This document shows positions 7,847 through 16,860 of a stretch of 64,000 nucleotides of DNA, in pieces. The translations under genes were made by a program, and so were the position numbers. The stretch is from Pseudomonas lini (lineage in GTDB: Bacteria > Pseudomonadota > Gammaproteobacteria > Pseudomonadales > Pseudomonadaceae): NCBI RefSeq assembly GCF_964063345.1, contig NZ_OZ061318.1, positions 558,001 to 622,000 on the forward strand, written 5' to 3'. The stretch's first letter is position 1. Every line of letters starts with the position of its first letter. Under the pieces are notes generated by a model, which did not search any database, was not told the DNA's origin, and worked only from the letters and a program-made list of their open reading frames with translations.

Positions 7847-8869
7847 ATGAGTACGTCCAAGATCATCCGCCTGGGTCTCATCGGTGCCGGCCGCATGGGC
7901 AGCTTTCACGGCCTGACTGCCGCCAGACACATTCCCGGCGCCTGCCTGGCCGCCATCGCCGACCCTACACCCGGTCAAGCCGCCCGCCTGGCCGCAGAGT
8001 TGGGTGTGCAACGGGTCTATACCGATCCACAGCAACTGCTCGATGACCCGGAAATCGACGCTGTCTTGATCGCCGCCCCCGCCCGCAGCCATGCCGAACT
8101 GGTGATCAGTGCGGCCCGCGCCGGCAAAGGCGTGTTTTGTGAAAAACCCATGGCCATCACCCTCGACGAGGCCGACCGCGCCATCGCCGCAGCTGCCGAT
8201 GCGCGCGTGCCGCTACAGGTCGGCTTCAACCGCCGCTTTGCCAAAAGCTTCAGGGCTGCCCATCTGGACGTGGTCGCCGGCCGTATCGGTACGCCGCAAC
8301 TGCTGCGCTCGCTGACCCGCGACCCGGCGTTGAACAATCCGGCGGCCTCACCGCAGTGGGTGATTTTCCTCGAAACCCTGATCCATGACTTCGATACCCT
8401 GCGCTACCTCAATCCCGGCGCAGAAGCGGTCGAAGTTTTTGTCATGGCCGATGCCCTGATCGCACCGGACTACAAGGCCAAGGGCTTCCTCGACACCGCA
8501 GTGGTCACGATCCGTTTCGACAACGGTGCCATCGCGACGGCCGAGGCCAATTTCCAGGCCGTGTATGGCTACGATGTTCGAGGGGAAGTGTTCGGCAGCG
8601 CCGGCATGCTGACCATGGGCAGCCTCAATGACTCTGACCTGGTGCGCTATCTGGCCAATGGCATCCAGGCCGACACCCAACGCATGGACACCGACCTGCT
8701 GCGTGATGCCTATGTGGCCGAGCTCAATCACTTTGTCGACTGCCTGCGCACCGGCGGAAAACCACTCGCCAGCGGTGAAGATGCCCGGGCGGCACTGGCC
8801 ATTGCCCGCGCGTGTATCGAGTCCTTTCAGCAGGGCAAACCTGTGCGCGTGCAAGGAGCCCATTCATGA
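7847..8869 (+). CDS. Gfo/Idh/MocA-family NAD(P)-dependent dehydrogenase (inositol dehydrogenase-like)
   Basis: A 340-residue oxidoreductase. The Rossmann motif 'LGLIGAGRMGSFHG' is near the start, the family signature 'EKPMAITLDEAD' lies at ~residue 103, and a C-terminal alpha/beta substrate domain contains 'LIHDFDTLRY', which supplies the catalytic His/Asp region. GGGAG precedes ATG 7847. It resembles myo/scyllo-inositol 2-dehydrogenases (IolG, MocA), which oxidise a ring hydroxyl to a ketone. It is first in a three-gene operon under a sigma-54 promoter, and its stop overlaps the next start (ATGA). Family is certain; cyclitol specificity is likely but unproven. Confidence 0.88.
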   Translation: MSTSKIIRLGLIGAGRMGSFHGLTAARHIPGACLAAIADPTPGQAARLAAELGVQRVYTDPQQLLDDPEIDAVLIAAPARSHAELVISAARAGKGVFCEKPMAITLDEADRAIAAAADARVPLQVGFNRRFAKSFRAAHLDVVAGRIGTPQLLRSLTRDPALNNPAASPQWVIFLETLIHDFDTLRYLNPGAEAVEVFVMADALIAPDYKAKGFLDTAVVTIRFDNGAIATAEANFQAVYGYDVRGEVFGSAGMLTMGSLNDSDLVRYLANGIQADTQRMDTDLLRDAYVAELNHFVDCLRTGGKPLASGEDARAALAIARACIESFQQGKPVRVQGAHS

Positions 8870-9654
8870 GTTTCACACCGTTCAAACTGGCGATCAGTGC
8901 CGAGATGGTCTTCCTCGACTTGCCGTTCACAGAGCGCGTCAAACGCATCCACGCGCTGGGTTTTAGCGCGGAACTCTGGGACTGGACGAAGAAAGACATT
9001 GCGGCCCTTGTCGCCACGGGCGCTGACTTCACCTCGATGACCGGCTACATCTCGGGCAACCTGACCGACCCCGAAGACATCCAGCACCTGCTCGACAGCG
9101 CACGAGAATCGCTGGCCGTCGCTGCACAACTGAATTGCCCGAGCCTCAACCTGCATGGCACCGGTTTGGGTGACCAAGGCCTGCCGGTCAAACCCGTGGC
9201 CCACACCACCGGACGCATGTGGCTGAGCGCCTGTAAGACCCTGGAAAAAATCGCTCGCCTGGGAGAAGACGCAGGCCGGGTATTCTTGCTGGAAAACCTC
9301 AATACCGAGGTGGACCACCCCGGCACGCCCTTCGCTCGCGCCGACGATACCTTGGCGCTGATCGAGGCCGTGGGCAGCCCTCATTTGAAGATGAACCTGG
9401 ACCTTTACCATGCCCAGATCGGCGAAGGAAACCTGATCGAACTGATCCAGCGCGCCGGCAGCGCCATCGGGGAAATCCAGGTCGCTGATGTCCCCGGCCG
9501 CATGGAACCCGGCACCGGCGAAATCCATTATCCGGCCATTGCCAAAGCCTTGTTCCGCATGGGATACACCGGTGTCGTCGGGCTGGAGGGCTGGGCCAGC
9601 GGCGACAGCGAAGCGGCACTTGAACGCTTTCGGCAAGCCTTCACGCTGGATTGA
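8866..9654 (+). CDS. Hydroxypyruvate-isomerase/IolE-like TIM-barrel isomerase (MocC-like)
   Basis: The start ATG 8866 overlaps the upstream stop by ATGA, giving 262 residues. Features shared with hydroxypyruvate isomerases and relatives include 'FLLENLNTEVDHPG' with a metal-ligand Glu, 'MNLDLYHAQIGEGNL' with Asp and His, and 'VADVPGRMEPGTGEI' with the substrate-binding Arg/Glu. The protein probably acts on the keto product of the preceding dehydrogenase. It is the second TIM-barrel isomerase in the region and is not a close copy of the one at 580-1428. It could be a true hydroxypyruvate isomerase, but no glyoxylate carboligase or tartronate genes are near. Confidence 0.82.
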   Translation: MSFTPFKLAISAEMVFLDLPFTERVKRIHALGFSAELWDWTKKDIAALVATGADFTSMTGYISGNLTDPEDIQHLLDSARESLAVAAQLNCPSLNLHGTGLGDQGLPVKPVAHTTGRMWLSACKTLEKIARLGEDAGRVFLLENLNTEVDHPGTPFARADDTLALIEAVGSPHLKMNLDLYHAQIGEGNLIELIQRAGSAIGEIQVADVPGRMEPGTGEIHYPAIAKALFRMGYTGVVGLEGWASGDSEAALERFRQAFTLD

Positions 9655-9754
9655 TGACGCTGGCGCTCTCGGCGGGTTTGATTCAGAGAGCGCCAGAAAC
9701 CCTCACGTTTGATCTTGATGAATTTCAACTCATAACAAAAAAGGAAAAACCATC

Positions 9755-10681
9755 ATGCGTCGCTGCACACTGCTTTTTGCCACGCTGTTATTCCTCTTCA
9801 GCCAATGGGCCGCCGCCAGCTATCGCATCGGTGTCAGCATTGCCAGGGTTGACGACAACTTCATGACCTATGTGCGCAGCGGCCTGGAAGATGCCGCCAA
9901 GAAGGAGAACGTCCAGATCCAGTTCGAGGATGCCCAAGGCGATGTGGTTCGCCAGCTCAATCAGATTCAGGGCTTTCTCGGCCAGAAGGTGGATGCCGTC
10001 ATCGTCCTGCCCGTGGACACCGCCGCCACCGCCAACATGACGCGCGCCGCCGTCGAAGCGAAAATACCGCTGGTCTACGTCAACCGCCATCCGGACGAAC
10101 GCGTCTTGCCCAAAGGCGTAGTCACGGTGGCGTCCAACGACGTTGAGGCCGGGCAACTGCAAATGCGCTACCTGGCTGACAAAATGGCGGGCAAAGGCAA
10201 CATCGCAATCATCATGGGCGACCTGGCGCAAAACTCCACGCACGACCGCACCGAAGGCGTCAAACAGGTGCTCAAGGACTATCCCGGGATCAAGATCGTC
10301 GAACAACAAAGTGCCGAGTGGCAGCGCAATAAAGGGATGGACCTGACCAGCAACTGGCTGCTGGCCGGCACCGGCTTCGATGCCATCGTTGCCAACAATG
10401 ACGAGATGGCCATCGGCGCCGCCATGGCACTGCAGCAAGCTGGCAAAGCCAAGGGCGAAATTGCAATTGTCGGCATCGACGGCCTGCCTGACGGCCTCGC
10501 GGCCATCAAGCGCGGAATGCTCGTAGCCTCGGTCTTTCAAGACCCCAAAGCGCAGGCGACCAGCGCGCTGCAAGCGGCCATCAAAATGATCAAAGGGGAG
10601 CCGGTCGAAACGGATGTCTGGGTGCCCTTTCAGCTGATCACGCCGGAGCAGGTAGCGGTGTTTGAGCAGCATTATAAATAG
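9755..10681 (+). CDS. Periplasmic sugar/cyclitol-binding protein (RbsB/MocB-like)
   Basis: A 308-residue type-I periplasmic binding protein with a cleavable signal peptide (M-R-R, hydrophobic run, 'WAAAS'). Conserved features of the ribose/inositol group include 'DNFMTYVRSGLEDAAKK', the 'DAVIVLPVDTAAT' strand and 'VGIDGLPDGLAAIKRG' near the end. AAGGA precedes the ATG. It is last in the sigma-54 operon after a 100-bp gap. No permease or ATPase gene accompanies it in this window, so it must share an importer encoded elsewhere or act as a chemoreceptor ligand sensor. MocB of rhizobial rhizopine use is such a protein. Confidence 0.88.
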   Translation: MRRCTLLFATLLFLFSQWAAASYRIGVSIARVDDNFMTYVRSGLEDAAKKENVQIQFEDAQGDVVRQLNQIQGFLGQKVDAVIVLPVDTAATANMTRAAVEAKIPLVYVNRHPDERVLPKGVVTVASNDVEAGQLQMRYLADKMAGKGNIAIIMGDLAQNSTHDRTEGVKQVLKDYPGIKIVEQQSAEWQRNKGMDLTSNWLLAGTGFDAIVANNDEMAIGAAMALQQAGKAKGEIAIVGIDGLPDGLAAIKRGMLVASVFQDPKAQATSALQAAIKMIKGEPVETDVWVPFQLITPEQVAVFEQHYK

Positions 10682-10881
10682 CGTCAAACGGTTGCGGCCT
10701 ACTCCTCAAAGCGACCCGTGGCATCACGATGTTTGGCGCACGGATACGCGCCCTTGCCAACCAGGCACCGTGCAGATACTGTCAGCTTCATGAATCAACC
10801 ACGCATTGCCTCGACCACCACAACCACGACCGCCCAGGGCGGGTCGTGAGAGGTGTCGTGAGCCAATAACGCACGAACTTC

Positions 10882-10915
10882 AAAGGCCCGCCAGTGATGG
10901 AGAGGGCCTTTTCTT
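10882..10915 (+). terminator. Rho-independent terminator of the sigma-54 operon
   Basis: An AAAGGCCC / GGGCCTTTT stem is followed by CTTTT. It lies 200 bp past the binding-protein stop; a GC-rich ACGACC-CGCC/GGCG-GGTCGT hairpin comes just before it. Confidence 0.65.
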
Positions 10916-10955
10916 TTGCCCTTGTGTCACTGGTCCAAACGCAAGGAAAAGCACT

Positions 10956-11474
10956 ATGCATGCACTGTTGATTCTCGATATGCAGGTTGGATTGTTTCAT
11001 GGCCCGGATAAACCCTGGGCTGGCGAAGCGCTGTTAAATACCTTGAATAGCCTGCTGAGCAAAGCCCGGAAGGCAGACGCGCCAGTTTTCCTGGCTCGCC
11101 ATGTGGGTCCGCCTGGCTCGCCTATCGAGCCTGCGAGCCCGTTGACACAACTGGTGCAGGAACTGCTGCTACAAGGCGACGAAGTGATCTTCGAAAAAAG
11201 CCGACCCAACGCTTTCGCCATGACTGATCTGGCCGATCGGTTAAAAGCTTGTGGATCTCAAGGTGTGGTTATTGCCGGAATGAAGACCCAGTATTGTGTC
11301 GACAGCACCTGTCGCGCCGCACGAGATCTTGGGTTCGATGCAGTGCTGATCGCCGACGGTCATACCTGCACCTACACCCCTGCGTTGACGGCCGAAAATA
11401 TCGTCGCTCATCACAATGCAACCCTGGCGGGCCCATTCTGTCGTGTCGTTCACGCTGAGAACTGGCACTTCTGA
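10956..11474 (+). CDS. Isochorismatase-family cysteine hydrolase
   Basis: 172 residues from ATG 10956, with AAGGA about 8 bases upstream. The triad of the family is visible: Asp in 'LILDMQVG', Lys in 'VIFEKSRPNAF' and Cys in 'MKTQYCVDSTCRAARDLGF'. The cis-peptide region 'VIAGMKTQYCV' is typical. Such enzymes hydrolyse amides (nicotinamide, N-carbamoyl compounds) or the vinyl ether of isochorismate. No siderophore or pyrimidine genes adjoin, so the substrate is open. Confidence 0.88.
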   Translation: MHALLILDMQVGLFHGPDKPWAGEALLNTLNSLLSKARKADAPVFLARHVGPPGSPIEPASPLTQLVQELLLQGDEVIFEKSRPNAFAMTDLADRLKACGSQGVVIAGMKTQYCVDSTCRAARDLGFDAVLIADGHTCTYTPALTAENIVAHHNATLAGPFCRVVHAENWHF

Positions 11475-11482
11475 CCAACGTT

Positions 11483-11513
11483 GATAGATCGGCTCAGACT
11501 GGGTCGATCTATC
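11483..11513. terminator. Hairpin downstream of the isochorismatase gene
   Basis: GATAGATCG / CGATCTATC is a perfect 9-bp stem with a 13-nt loop. There is no clear T run, so termination is uncertain. Confidence 0.35.
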
Positions 11514-11611
11514 CTTCGTCGGCGTCGTTTCCGCTTGAACCGCGTGTCAGGCCGAGCGTGTCGGATATCGGGCCTGACATTACTCGCTCGTTCCATCTAA
11601 CGAGCCATTTT

Positions 11612-11911
11612 CTAATTTTTGCACTCCGACAAAACCACGTGGCAGGTATCCGGCGTGCCACCGGATCGGCCGGCATAGCGTATGCAATTAGCCAGGGATT
11701 TTTCGCGCGCCATGCTCAAGGTAGAGCCCCAAGCCAGGCCACCTTCGCCAGCGGTGGGGAGCGCTTTTGCATAGCAGCTTGAACCTGTGTTTGAGGCCGA
11801 ATAACGCGCCGTGGCAGCCTTGCTTGAACATCCCGCCGTCAGCGCCAGGTTGATGACTAACAGGGAGAGTAGGACCCATGACGAGCATTGGCACGCTGTT
11901 GTTCCGGTCAT
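11612..11911 (-). CDS. Small Cys-rich lipoprotein, DUF4189-like
   Basis: 99 residues from ATG 11911. A lipoprotein signal ends in 'NLALTAGC'. The mature part has paired cysteines and an 'A..KSLANCI......TCHVV' pattern that recalls DUF4189 proteins, in which a Cys-containing helix is followed by a strand with another Cys. It is likely anchored in the outer membrane or periplasm. It stands alone between two rightward genes. The start is chosen because the signal peptide begins there; an upstream ATG at 11944 would add 11 non-signal residues. Confidence 0.55.
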   Translation of the reverse strand: MTGTTACQCSSWVLLSLLVINLALTAGCSSKAATARYSASNTGSSCYAKALPTAGEGGLAWGSTLSMAREKSLANCIRYAGRSGGTPDTCHVVLSECKN

Positions 11912-12108
11912 CCCGTTTCCCCTGTAGCAAGAGGCATGAGCCACGTTTGTGCTCGTGTACTACTCAGATTAGACGGTGTTGTGCCTGCCCTTGGCTCCGT
12001 TCAGCGGACTGATTTGCGCTGGCCAGCCACCCTCCGCAAGTTGCCAAAATAACCCGGTTGCCTACGCTACTAAAATGTATGCATCAGTCCCTATTTTGGA
12101 GAACCGAG

Positions 12109-12588
12109 ATGATCAGCAAAAACACGATTTGTCTCTGGTACGACGGCACCGCGCTGGATGCTGCGACGTTCTATGCCGAGACGTTCCCGGACAGCGCTGT
12201 GGGAGCTGTCTTTCACGCACCGGGCGATTATCCGGCGGGCAAACAGGGCGATGTCTTGACGGTCGAGTTCACGGTGATGGGCATTCCTTGCCTTGGACTG
12301 AACGGGGGTTCGGCGTTCAAGCACAACGAGGCTTTCTCGTTCCAGGTTGCGACCGACGACCAAGCCGAAACAGACCGCTTGTGGAACGCGATTGTCAAAA
12401 ACGGCGGCCAGGAAAGTGCATGCGGCTGGTGCAAGGACAAGTGGGGACTGTCATGGCAAATCACCCCACGCGTTCTGACAGCTGCAATAACCGATCCTGA
12501 TCGAGCGGCGGCCAAGCGCGCGTTCGACGCCATGATGGGGATGATAAAGATCGACATCGCTGCGATCGAAGCGGCTCTGAAGGGTTAA
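12109..12588 (+). CDS. VOC-superfamily PhnB-like protein
   Basis: 159 residues from ATG 12109, preceded by TTGGAG. The opening 'NTICLWYDGTALDAATFYAETFPDSAVG' and the later 'GWCKDKWGLSWQITPRVL' are characteristic of the PhnB/'3-demethylubiquinone methyltransferase-like' VOC proteins. These are often of unknown function despite the old name. A single betaalphabetabetabeta-repeat protein of this size would work as a dimer. No operon partner is seen. Confidence 0.85.
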   Translation: MISKNTICLWYDGTALDAATFYAETFPDSAVGAVFHAPGDYPAGKQGDVLTVEFTVMGIPCLGLNGGSAFKHNEAFSFQVATDDQAETDRLWNAIVKNGGQESACGWCKDKWGLSWQITPRVLTAAITDPDRAAAKRAFDAMMGMIKIDIAAIEAALKG

Positions 12589-12699
12589 CCAGCGGTGCCT
12601 GGGGTTAGGCGCTGGACCTATCGGATGTGGCCGGTGCTGAAGCCGGGTACGGGACTGAAAAACTGTAACCGGCAGATATCGGCCAAAAAGCCTCCATGT

Positions 12700-13416
12700 T
12701 CAGGCCGCTTTGCACGTCAACCACGCCCCCCAGAAAAGACTGCTGAAGAAACGGGTGGCGTCCCCAAATCCGGCGTCATGCAACAGCTTTTGAACCGCCG
12801 CCTCGGAGTGTGGAGGGTCCGCACCTTGAAGGATTTTCCCAAGCTTGACCTTCACTTCATCCGGGCTGGCTCCATGCTGCCGCCACCGTTGCCCCCAGGC
12901 AGCAAGCAGTAACGGCTGGCTGGCATAAGCATATTGATTCCCCGCGACAATCAGCGGTGCACCCGGTTTTAGATGAGCCCGAATGGATCGTAAAATTTGT
13001 CGCTTGGTATCATCCCCATCGAGATGATGGAGTACACCGATCAAGGTGGCTGCGTCGTATGATTCGTCTGCTGCCAGGTCTTCAACATGCCCAAGATGCA
13101 TGGTCGTTCTTTCAAGCAAGTTGTTCGCCTCTAACTGCTGCTTTGCTGCCTCCAGCATCGGCTCGGATGGATCAACGGCAGTGAAGCGCCAACCCGGCTC
13201 AAGCTTGGCCATAGCAATAATCTCCTGCGCCGTGCCCCCAGCGCCAACTACCAGTATTTTTGCCATGCTTGTATTGCCAAGGCTTGCCGCCAGCATGCAC
13301 GCCGCCAAGTCTTGGCAAGCGTCATATCCGGCTAGTGCAATACGGCTCTGTCGTCCGTACTCATTGGCTCGTGAGGTATCAAATTTTTCAGCAGCGTTGA
13401 GAGGGTATGATTTCAA
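12700..13416 (-). CDS. Class I SAM-dependent methyltransferase
   Basis: 238 residues. Motif I is 'ILVVGAGGTAQEI', the acidic ribose contact is in 'FTAVDPSEPML', and 'AATLIGVLHHLDG' is the post-II strand seen in small-molecule methyltransferases of the UbiE/Methyltransf_25 group. There is no signal peptide. The substrate cannot be inferred: the gene is monocistronic, converging on the VOC gene. Confidence 0.82.
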   Translation of the reverse strand: MKSYPLNAAEKFDTSRANEYGRQSRIALAGYDACQDLAACMLAASLGNTSMAKILVVGAGGTAQEIIAMAKLEPGWRFTAVDPSEPMLEAAKQQLEANNLLERTTMHLGHVEDLAADESYDAATLIGVLHHLDGDDTKRQILRSIRAHLKPGAPLIVAGNQYAYASQPLLLAAWGQRWRQHGASPDEVKVKLGKILQGADPPHSEAAVQKLLHDAGFGDATRFFSSLFWGAWLTCKAA

Positions 13417-13569
13417 GGCGGTTCTCCATGTCCTTGAATCAAGCTACGTCATACCCAGCAATAATAAAAATTCATTAATTTTATGTATTGCATTCCCGTA
13501 AGGAATATATAGCCCAACCATTTTTCTCGTCTGTTTAAGCTGATTCAGCCTTGTGGCGACAGTTAGCTT

Positions 13570-13650
13570 TGGGTCGGTTGCAGCTCTTCCTGACAGACCG
13601 CTATCGGCCAATTCCTGCCTCTCACGACTGACCGAAATCCACAACCCAAA
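13570..13650. repeat. Pseudomonad intergenic repeat (GGCCGAAATCCACAACCC type), inverted copy
   Basis: The segment from CTATCGGCCAATTCCTGCC to GACCGAAATCCACAACCCA is the reverse complement of the motif GGTTGTGGATTTCGGCC.GTC.TGACAGGCAG.AATCGGCC at 19718. The rest of the 13417-14009 gap shows only the palindrome at 13962. Confidence 0.55.
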
Positions 13651-13961
13651 GCTGCCCCATCAGACATCTTCCTATGTCTAGCGAGACTGGGGCAATTACC
13701 TGTATGCGTCCGGCAAAGTCATCTAGCTAACTCCGCTGTCCAGCCATGGTGTCCACCTGATTTTGAGAAAGGACAGCTAACCCTTGGTCGATGAGAATAA
13801 CGAGACATTCGTTATTCGTTTGTTGCGCTCGCGTGAACATTTTTACCTGCTTCTGCAGCAGAAATTGGTAGGGAGTCTAAAATTGAAATGCCATAGATCG
13901 GTTCCATCCCATATCTGCGTAATGATGCGAGGGACCGTTGGCATGTAGGTGGCTTTGGAGT

Positions 13962-13980
13962 CAACACCGGACCGGTGTTG
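13962..13980. promoter_or_regulatory. Perfect palindrome upstream of the diguanylate cyclase gene
   Basis: CAACACCGG-A-CCGGTGTTG is a 9-bp perfect inverted repeat with a one-base centre, 29 bp before the start codon. The tight spacing and position suggest a dimeric regulator's operator overlapping the 5' end of the transcript rather than a terminator. Confidence 0.5.
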
Positions 13981-14009
13981 GCTAAATGGATTTGAACTTG
14001 GAGGGAACC

Positions 14010-15437
14010 ATGAGCAATCTCATCGCCAGCGGCGAGCCACCTGAAGCCGTTCGCGTCATGGTCAAGGTTTACGCCTACTTGCTGCTCGTCGGATTTGCGT
14101 TTGTTCCGGCCTTTTTGATTGGCTACTTATACGTCTTTCAAGACCCCACACTTATATTCGAGAACCACCTGTTCCATATCATTGCGATCGCGGCAGCCAC
14201 CTTGGAAGGATTGTTTGTGACGTACGTAACGTGGCGCTGCTATCAGTCATCGGGAGACCCGCTGCTGCGCTGGATGACGCTTGGCTTTCTCGGTTTTGTG
14301 CTGATCTACGCGTTGCATGGTGTGTTCACCGGGCTCGCACACCACAATATCTGGCTCTTCCTGCTTTATGGTCCGGCCTCTCGACTGGTCATGGCGACTC
14401 TGCTGTTAGTTGGAATGCTGTCGTACCACCGCCCACCTGATGCCGCGGACCAACGAATGAAGTCCCGCCCGTGGCTGACCTGGATAGGACTATTCCTGCT
14501 GGTTGACGTGGCAGTGGCGTACGTCGCAAATTCGCCGATCGCCGGTAACCTCGCGGTGCGGCTCTCGATGGAAGGTGGTGCCCTCGTTCTTTCCACGTTG
14601 ACCGTGGCAATGCTCCTGCTGCGTCGTATCCGTTCGCCGCTGATGATGATTTTTGTCATCTCGGTTACTGCGTTTGCGCTGTCATCTCTTGCCTTCATCC
14701 TTGCCCGTCCGTGGAACCACATGTGGTGGCTCGCTCATGCGATCTTCGCCGGTGGATTCTTCATGTTGAGCTATGGGGTAGTGCAAGCGTTCCTCACCAC
14801 GCGGTCGTTCTCGAAGATTTACAGCCAAGAGGAGTTGATGGTGCGTCTTGCCGAAGCGATGGCGTATACCGAGAACGCCCTGCAGGAGCTCCAGCGCACC
14901 AATCAAGAACTCGGGCACCTTGCGGCGACCGATCCACTGACTGGCGCTGATAATCGGCGTCGGTTCATGGAGCGGGTCGAAATCGAAATTGGTCGGGCCA
15001 AGCGCGGCGGTGAGCCGTTCTCCGTGTTGGCACTCGATCTGGATAATTTCAAGTCCATCAACGATCGCTTCGGGCATCAGGTTGGCGATGACATCCTGAA
15101 GAGTTTCGTGGATAAATGCCTCGATTCCATCCGGCCGTATGACGGCGTAGCCCGAGTAGGCGGAGAAGAATTCATGATACTGCTACCTCAGACTTCACTT
15201 GAAGGCGCGCACGTAATTGCCGAGCGTCTGCGAAGCACCGTTGCAAATAATTCTTTTCATGGCCTGCAGCGGTTAACCGTGGTCACAGTAAGCATCGGCG
15301 TATCGCAATTTGGTCGCGACGGCGACACCATCGAGGCAATTCTGCGTGCAGCCGATCAACGCCTATATCACGCTAAACACGAAGGCCGTAACCGCGTGGT
15401 CACTACCATCAAAACCAGCCTCCAGCCTCTGCCCTGA
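14010..15437 (+). CDS. Membrane-bound diguanylate cyclase (GGDEF)
   Basis: 475 residues from ATG 14010, which has GGAGG six bases upstream; an earlier in-frame ATG at 13986 has none. About seven or eight hydrophobic helices fill residues ~20-265, a short coiled coil follows ('YTENALQELQRTNQELGHL'), then a GGDEF domain starts at 'ATDPLTGADNRRRF'. The active site is GGEEF ('RVGGEEFMILLP') and the allosteric I-site RxxD is present as 'RPYD' five residues before it. It should make c-di-GMP with product inhibition. The sensory membrane domain's signal is unknown. Confidence 0.92.
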   Translation: MSNLIASGEPPEAVRVMVKVYAYLLLVGFAFVPAFLIGYLYVFQDPTLIFENHLFHIIAIAAATLEGLFVTYVTWRCYQSSGDPLLRWMTLGFLGFVLIYALHGVFTGLAHHNIWLFLLYGPASRLVMATLLLVGMLSYHRPPDAADQRMKSRPWLTWIGLFLLVDVAVAYVANSPIAGNLAVRLSMEGGALVLSTLTVAMLLLRRIRSPLMMIFVISVTAFALSSLAFILARPWNHMWWLAHAIFAGGFFMLSYGVVQAFLTTRSFSKIYSQEELMVRLAEAMAYTENALQELQRTNQELGHLAATDPLTGADNRRRFMERVEIEIGRAKRGGEPFSVLALDLDNFKSINDRFGHQVGDDILKSFVDKCLDSIRPYDGVARVGGEEFMILLPQTSLEGAHVIAERLRSTVANNSFHGLQRLTVVTVSIGVSQFGRDGDTIEAILRAADQRLYHAKHEGRNRVVTTIKTSLQPLP

Positions 15438-15564
15438 CCATCATCTCGAAGTCTCTGAAAGCGTCGGCATTGCGCCACAGCATTGGGCGCTATGGTTTTC
15501 TGGTGGGCATAGGCAAGCGCCGTCGCTCAGTCTCAATGTCCCCATAGGTTCGATAGCTGCCCTT

Positions 15565-15600
15565 CATGACAGGCAGAAATCGGCCAGAAGCAGACATCCA
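15565..15600. repeat. Pseudomonad intergenic repeat (CAGGCAGAAATCGGCCAGAAG type)
   Basis: CATGACAGGCAGAAATCGGC followed by CAGAAGCAGACATCCA; the same core recurs at 18621 and, altered, at 19718. It lies between the convergent cyclase and fabV genes. Confidence 0.55.
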
Positions 15601-15663
15601 TTTACAGCCCTCCACGACAGCAACTGCCTCAGAGGCGTCGAGGCAGCTTTCCACACTTGCGAC

Positions 15664-16860
15664 CTAAGCCTGAACCAGGTTGGAGATCTTGACGTCCGGA
15701 TCGACCTCAGCCTCGTAGTCCACCCCTTCGATCCCGAAACCGAAGAGACGCAGGAACTCCGTCTTGTAACCGACAAAGTCAGTAAGTTCATAAAGGTTGT
15801 CATTGCTGACCTGATCCCAGAGTTGCTTGACGCGATTCTGGATTTCGGGAGCCAGCTCCTTGTAGTCCGCGCGCAGGCGACCCTCTTGATCCATAACTGG
15901 AGAATGGCCGTACAAGCTGTCTTTGTAGAGCGCGTAGACCTGCTCGATACACCCCTCGTGTGTGCCCTGCGCTTTCATGACTTTAAACAACAATGACAGA
16001 TACAGCGGCATGATCGGGATAGCTGAACTTGCCTGGGTAACCACCGCTTTCAATACCGAGACCCGCGCATCGCCCCCCAGCACAGCCAACCGTTCACGGA
16101 TACCAAGGACTTTCTGATCCAGGTCCTTCTTGGCCGCACCAATGGAGCCATTCCAGTAGATGTCATGAGTCAGTTTTTCGCCCAGGTAAGTGAACGCGGT
16201 CGTTTTCGCCCCATCAGCCAAAACACCCGCTTCGTGCAGGGCATCGATCCACATCTGCCAGTCTTCGCCGCCCATCACGGCCACCGTGCCATCGATTTCG
16301 CTTTGGGTCGCGGGTTGTAGCGTGGTGTCCTTGACCACTTCCTTATCAGTATCCAGACCCCGCAAGGTCACGGCCTTGTCGAGCGGCTTGAGGGTAGAAC
16401 TGAATACTTCACCCGTCTTGGGGTGTGTCCGGCGCGGTGCGGCAAGACTGTAAACAACCAGGTCGACCTTCCCGAAGTCGCGCTTGATAACGTCGATAGT
16501 CTTCTGTTTGATCTCATCGGAAAAAGCATCGCCGTTGATGCTCTTGGCGTAGAGGCCGTCGGACTCGGCAAACGTGTGAAAGGCCGCTGTGTTGTACCAG
16601 CCGGCGGTGCCGAGCTTGCCCTCATCGCCTTCACGTTCGAAAAACACACCGAGAGTGCTGGCGCCACAACCAAAAGCTGCCGTTATCCGCGCAGCAAGTC
16701 CGTATCCGGTCGATGCACCGATCACGAGTACGCTCTTTGGCCCTCCGGTGATCAATCCTTTCGTAGTAACGTAATCGATCTGATTCTTGACGTTGGCTTC
16801 GCAGCCAGTGGGATGGGTAGTCACACAGACAAAGCCGCGAACGCGCGGTTCAATGATCAT
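15664..16860 (-). CDS. fabV: Enoyl-[acyl-carrier-protein] reductase FabV
   Basis: 398 residues, the expected length. It opens with '[20 protein letters not shown]', has the NADH-binding '[16 protein letters not shown]', and the FabV active site Tyr-x8-Lys ('[11 protein letters not shown]', Tyr near 235). It performs the last reduction of each fatty-acid elongation cycle and is insensitive to triclosan, giving pseudomonads natural resistance. It is monocistronic, and the start codon is followed directly by the conserved N-terminus. Very secure. Confidence 0.96.
   Translation of the reverse strand: MIIEPRVRGFVCVTTHPTGCEANVKNQIDYVTTKGLITGGPKSVLVIGASTGYGLAARITAAFGCGASTLGVFFEREGDEGKLGTAGWYNTAAFHTFAESDGLYAKSINGDAFSDEIKQKTIDVIKRDFGKVDLVVYSLAAPRRTHPKTGEVFSSTLKPLDKAVTLRGLDTDKEVVKDTTLQPATQSEIDGTVAVMGGEDWQMWIDALHEAGVLADGAKTTAFTYLGEKLTHDIYWNGSIGAAKKDLDQKVLGIRERLAVLGGDARVSVLKAVVTQASSAIPIMPLYLSLLFKVMKAQGTHEGCIEQVYALYKDSLYGHSPVMDQEGRLRADYKELAPEIQNRVKQLWDQVSNDNLYELTDFVGYKTEFLRLFGFGIEGVDYEAEVDPDVKISNLVQA

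Noticed and set aside
8827..9636. Open frame antisense to the second TIM-barrel isomerase
   Set aside because: Composition is His/Gly/Arg-rich without motifs; the plus-strand gene is clear.
9788..10687. Open frame antisense to the sugar-binding protein gene
   Set aside because: It is low-information antisense; the sense frame has a signal peptide and family motifs.
10806..10955. N-terminal extension of the isochorismatase gene
   Set aside because: It would translate the terminator hairpin at 10882; the ATG at 10956 has the ribosome site and matches the family start.
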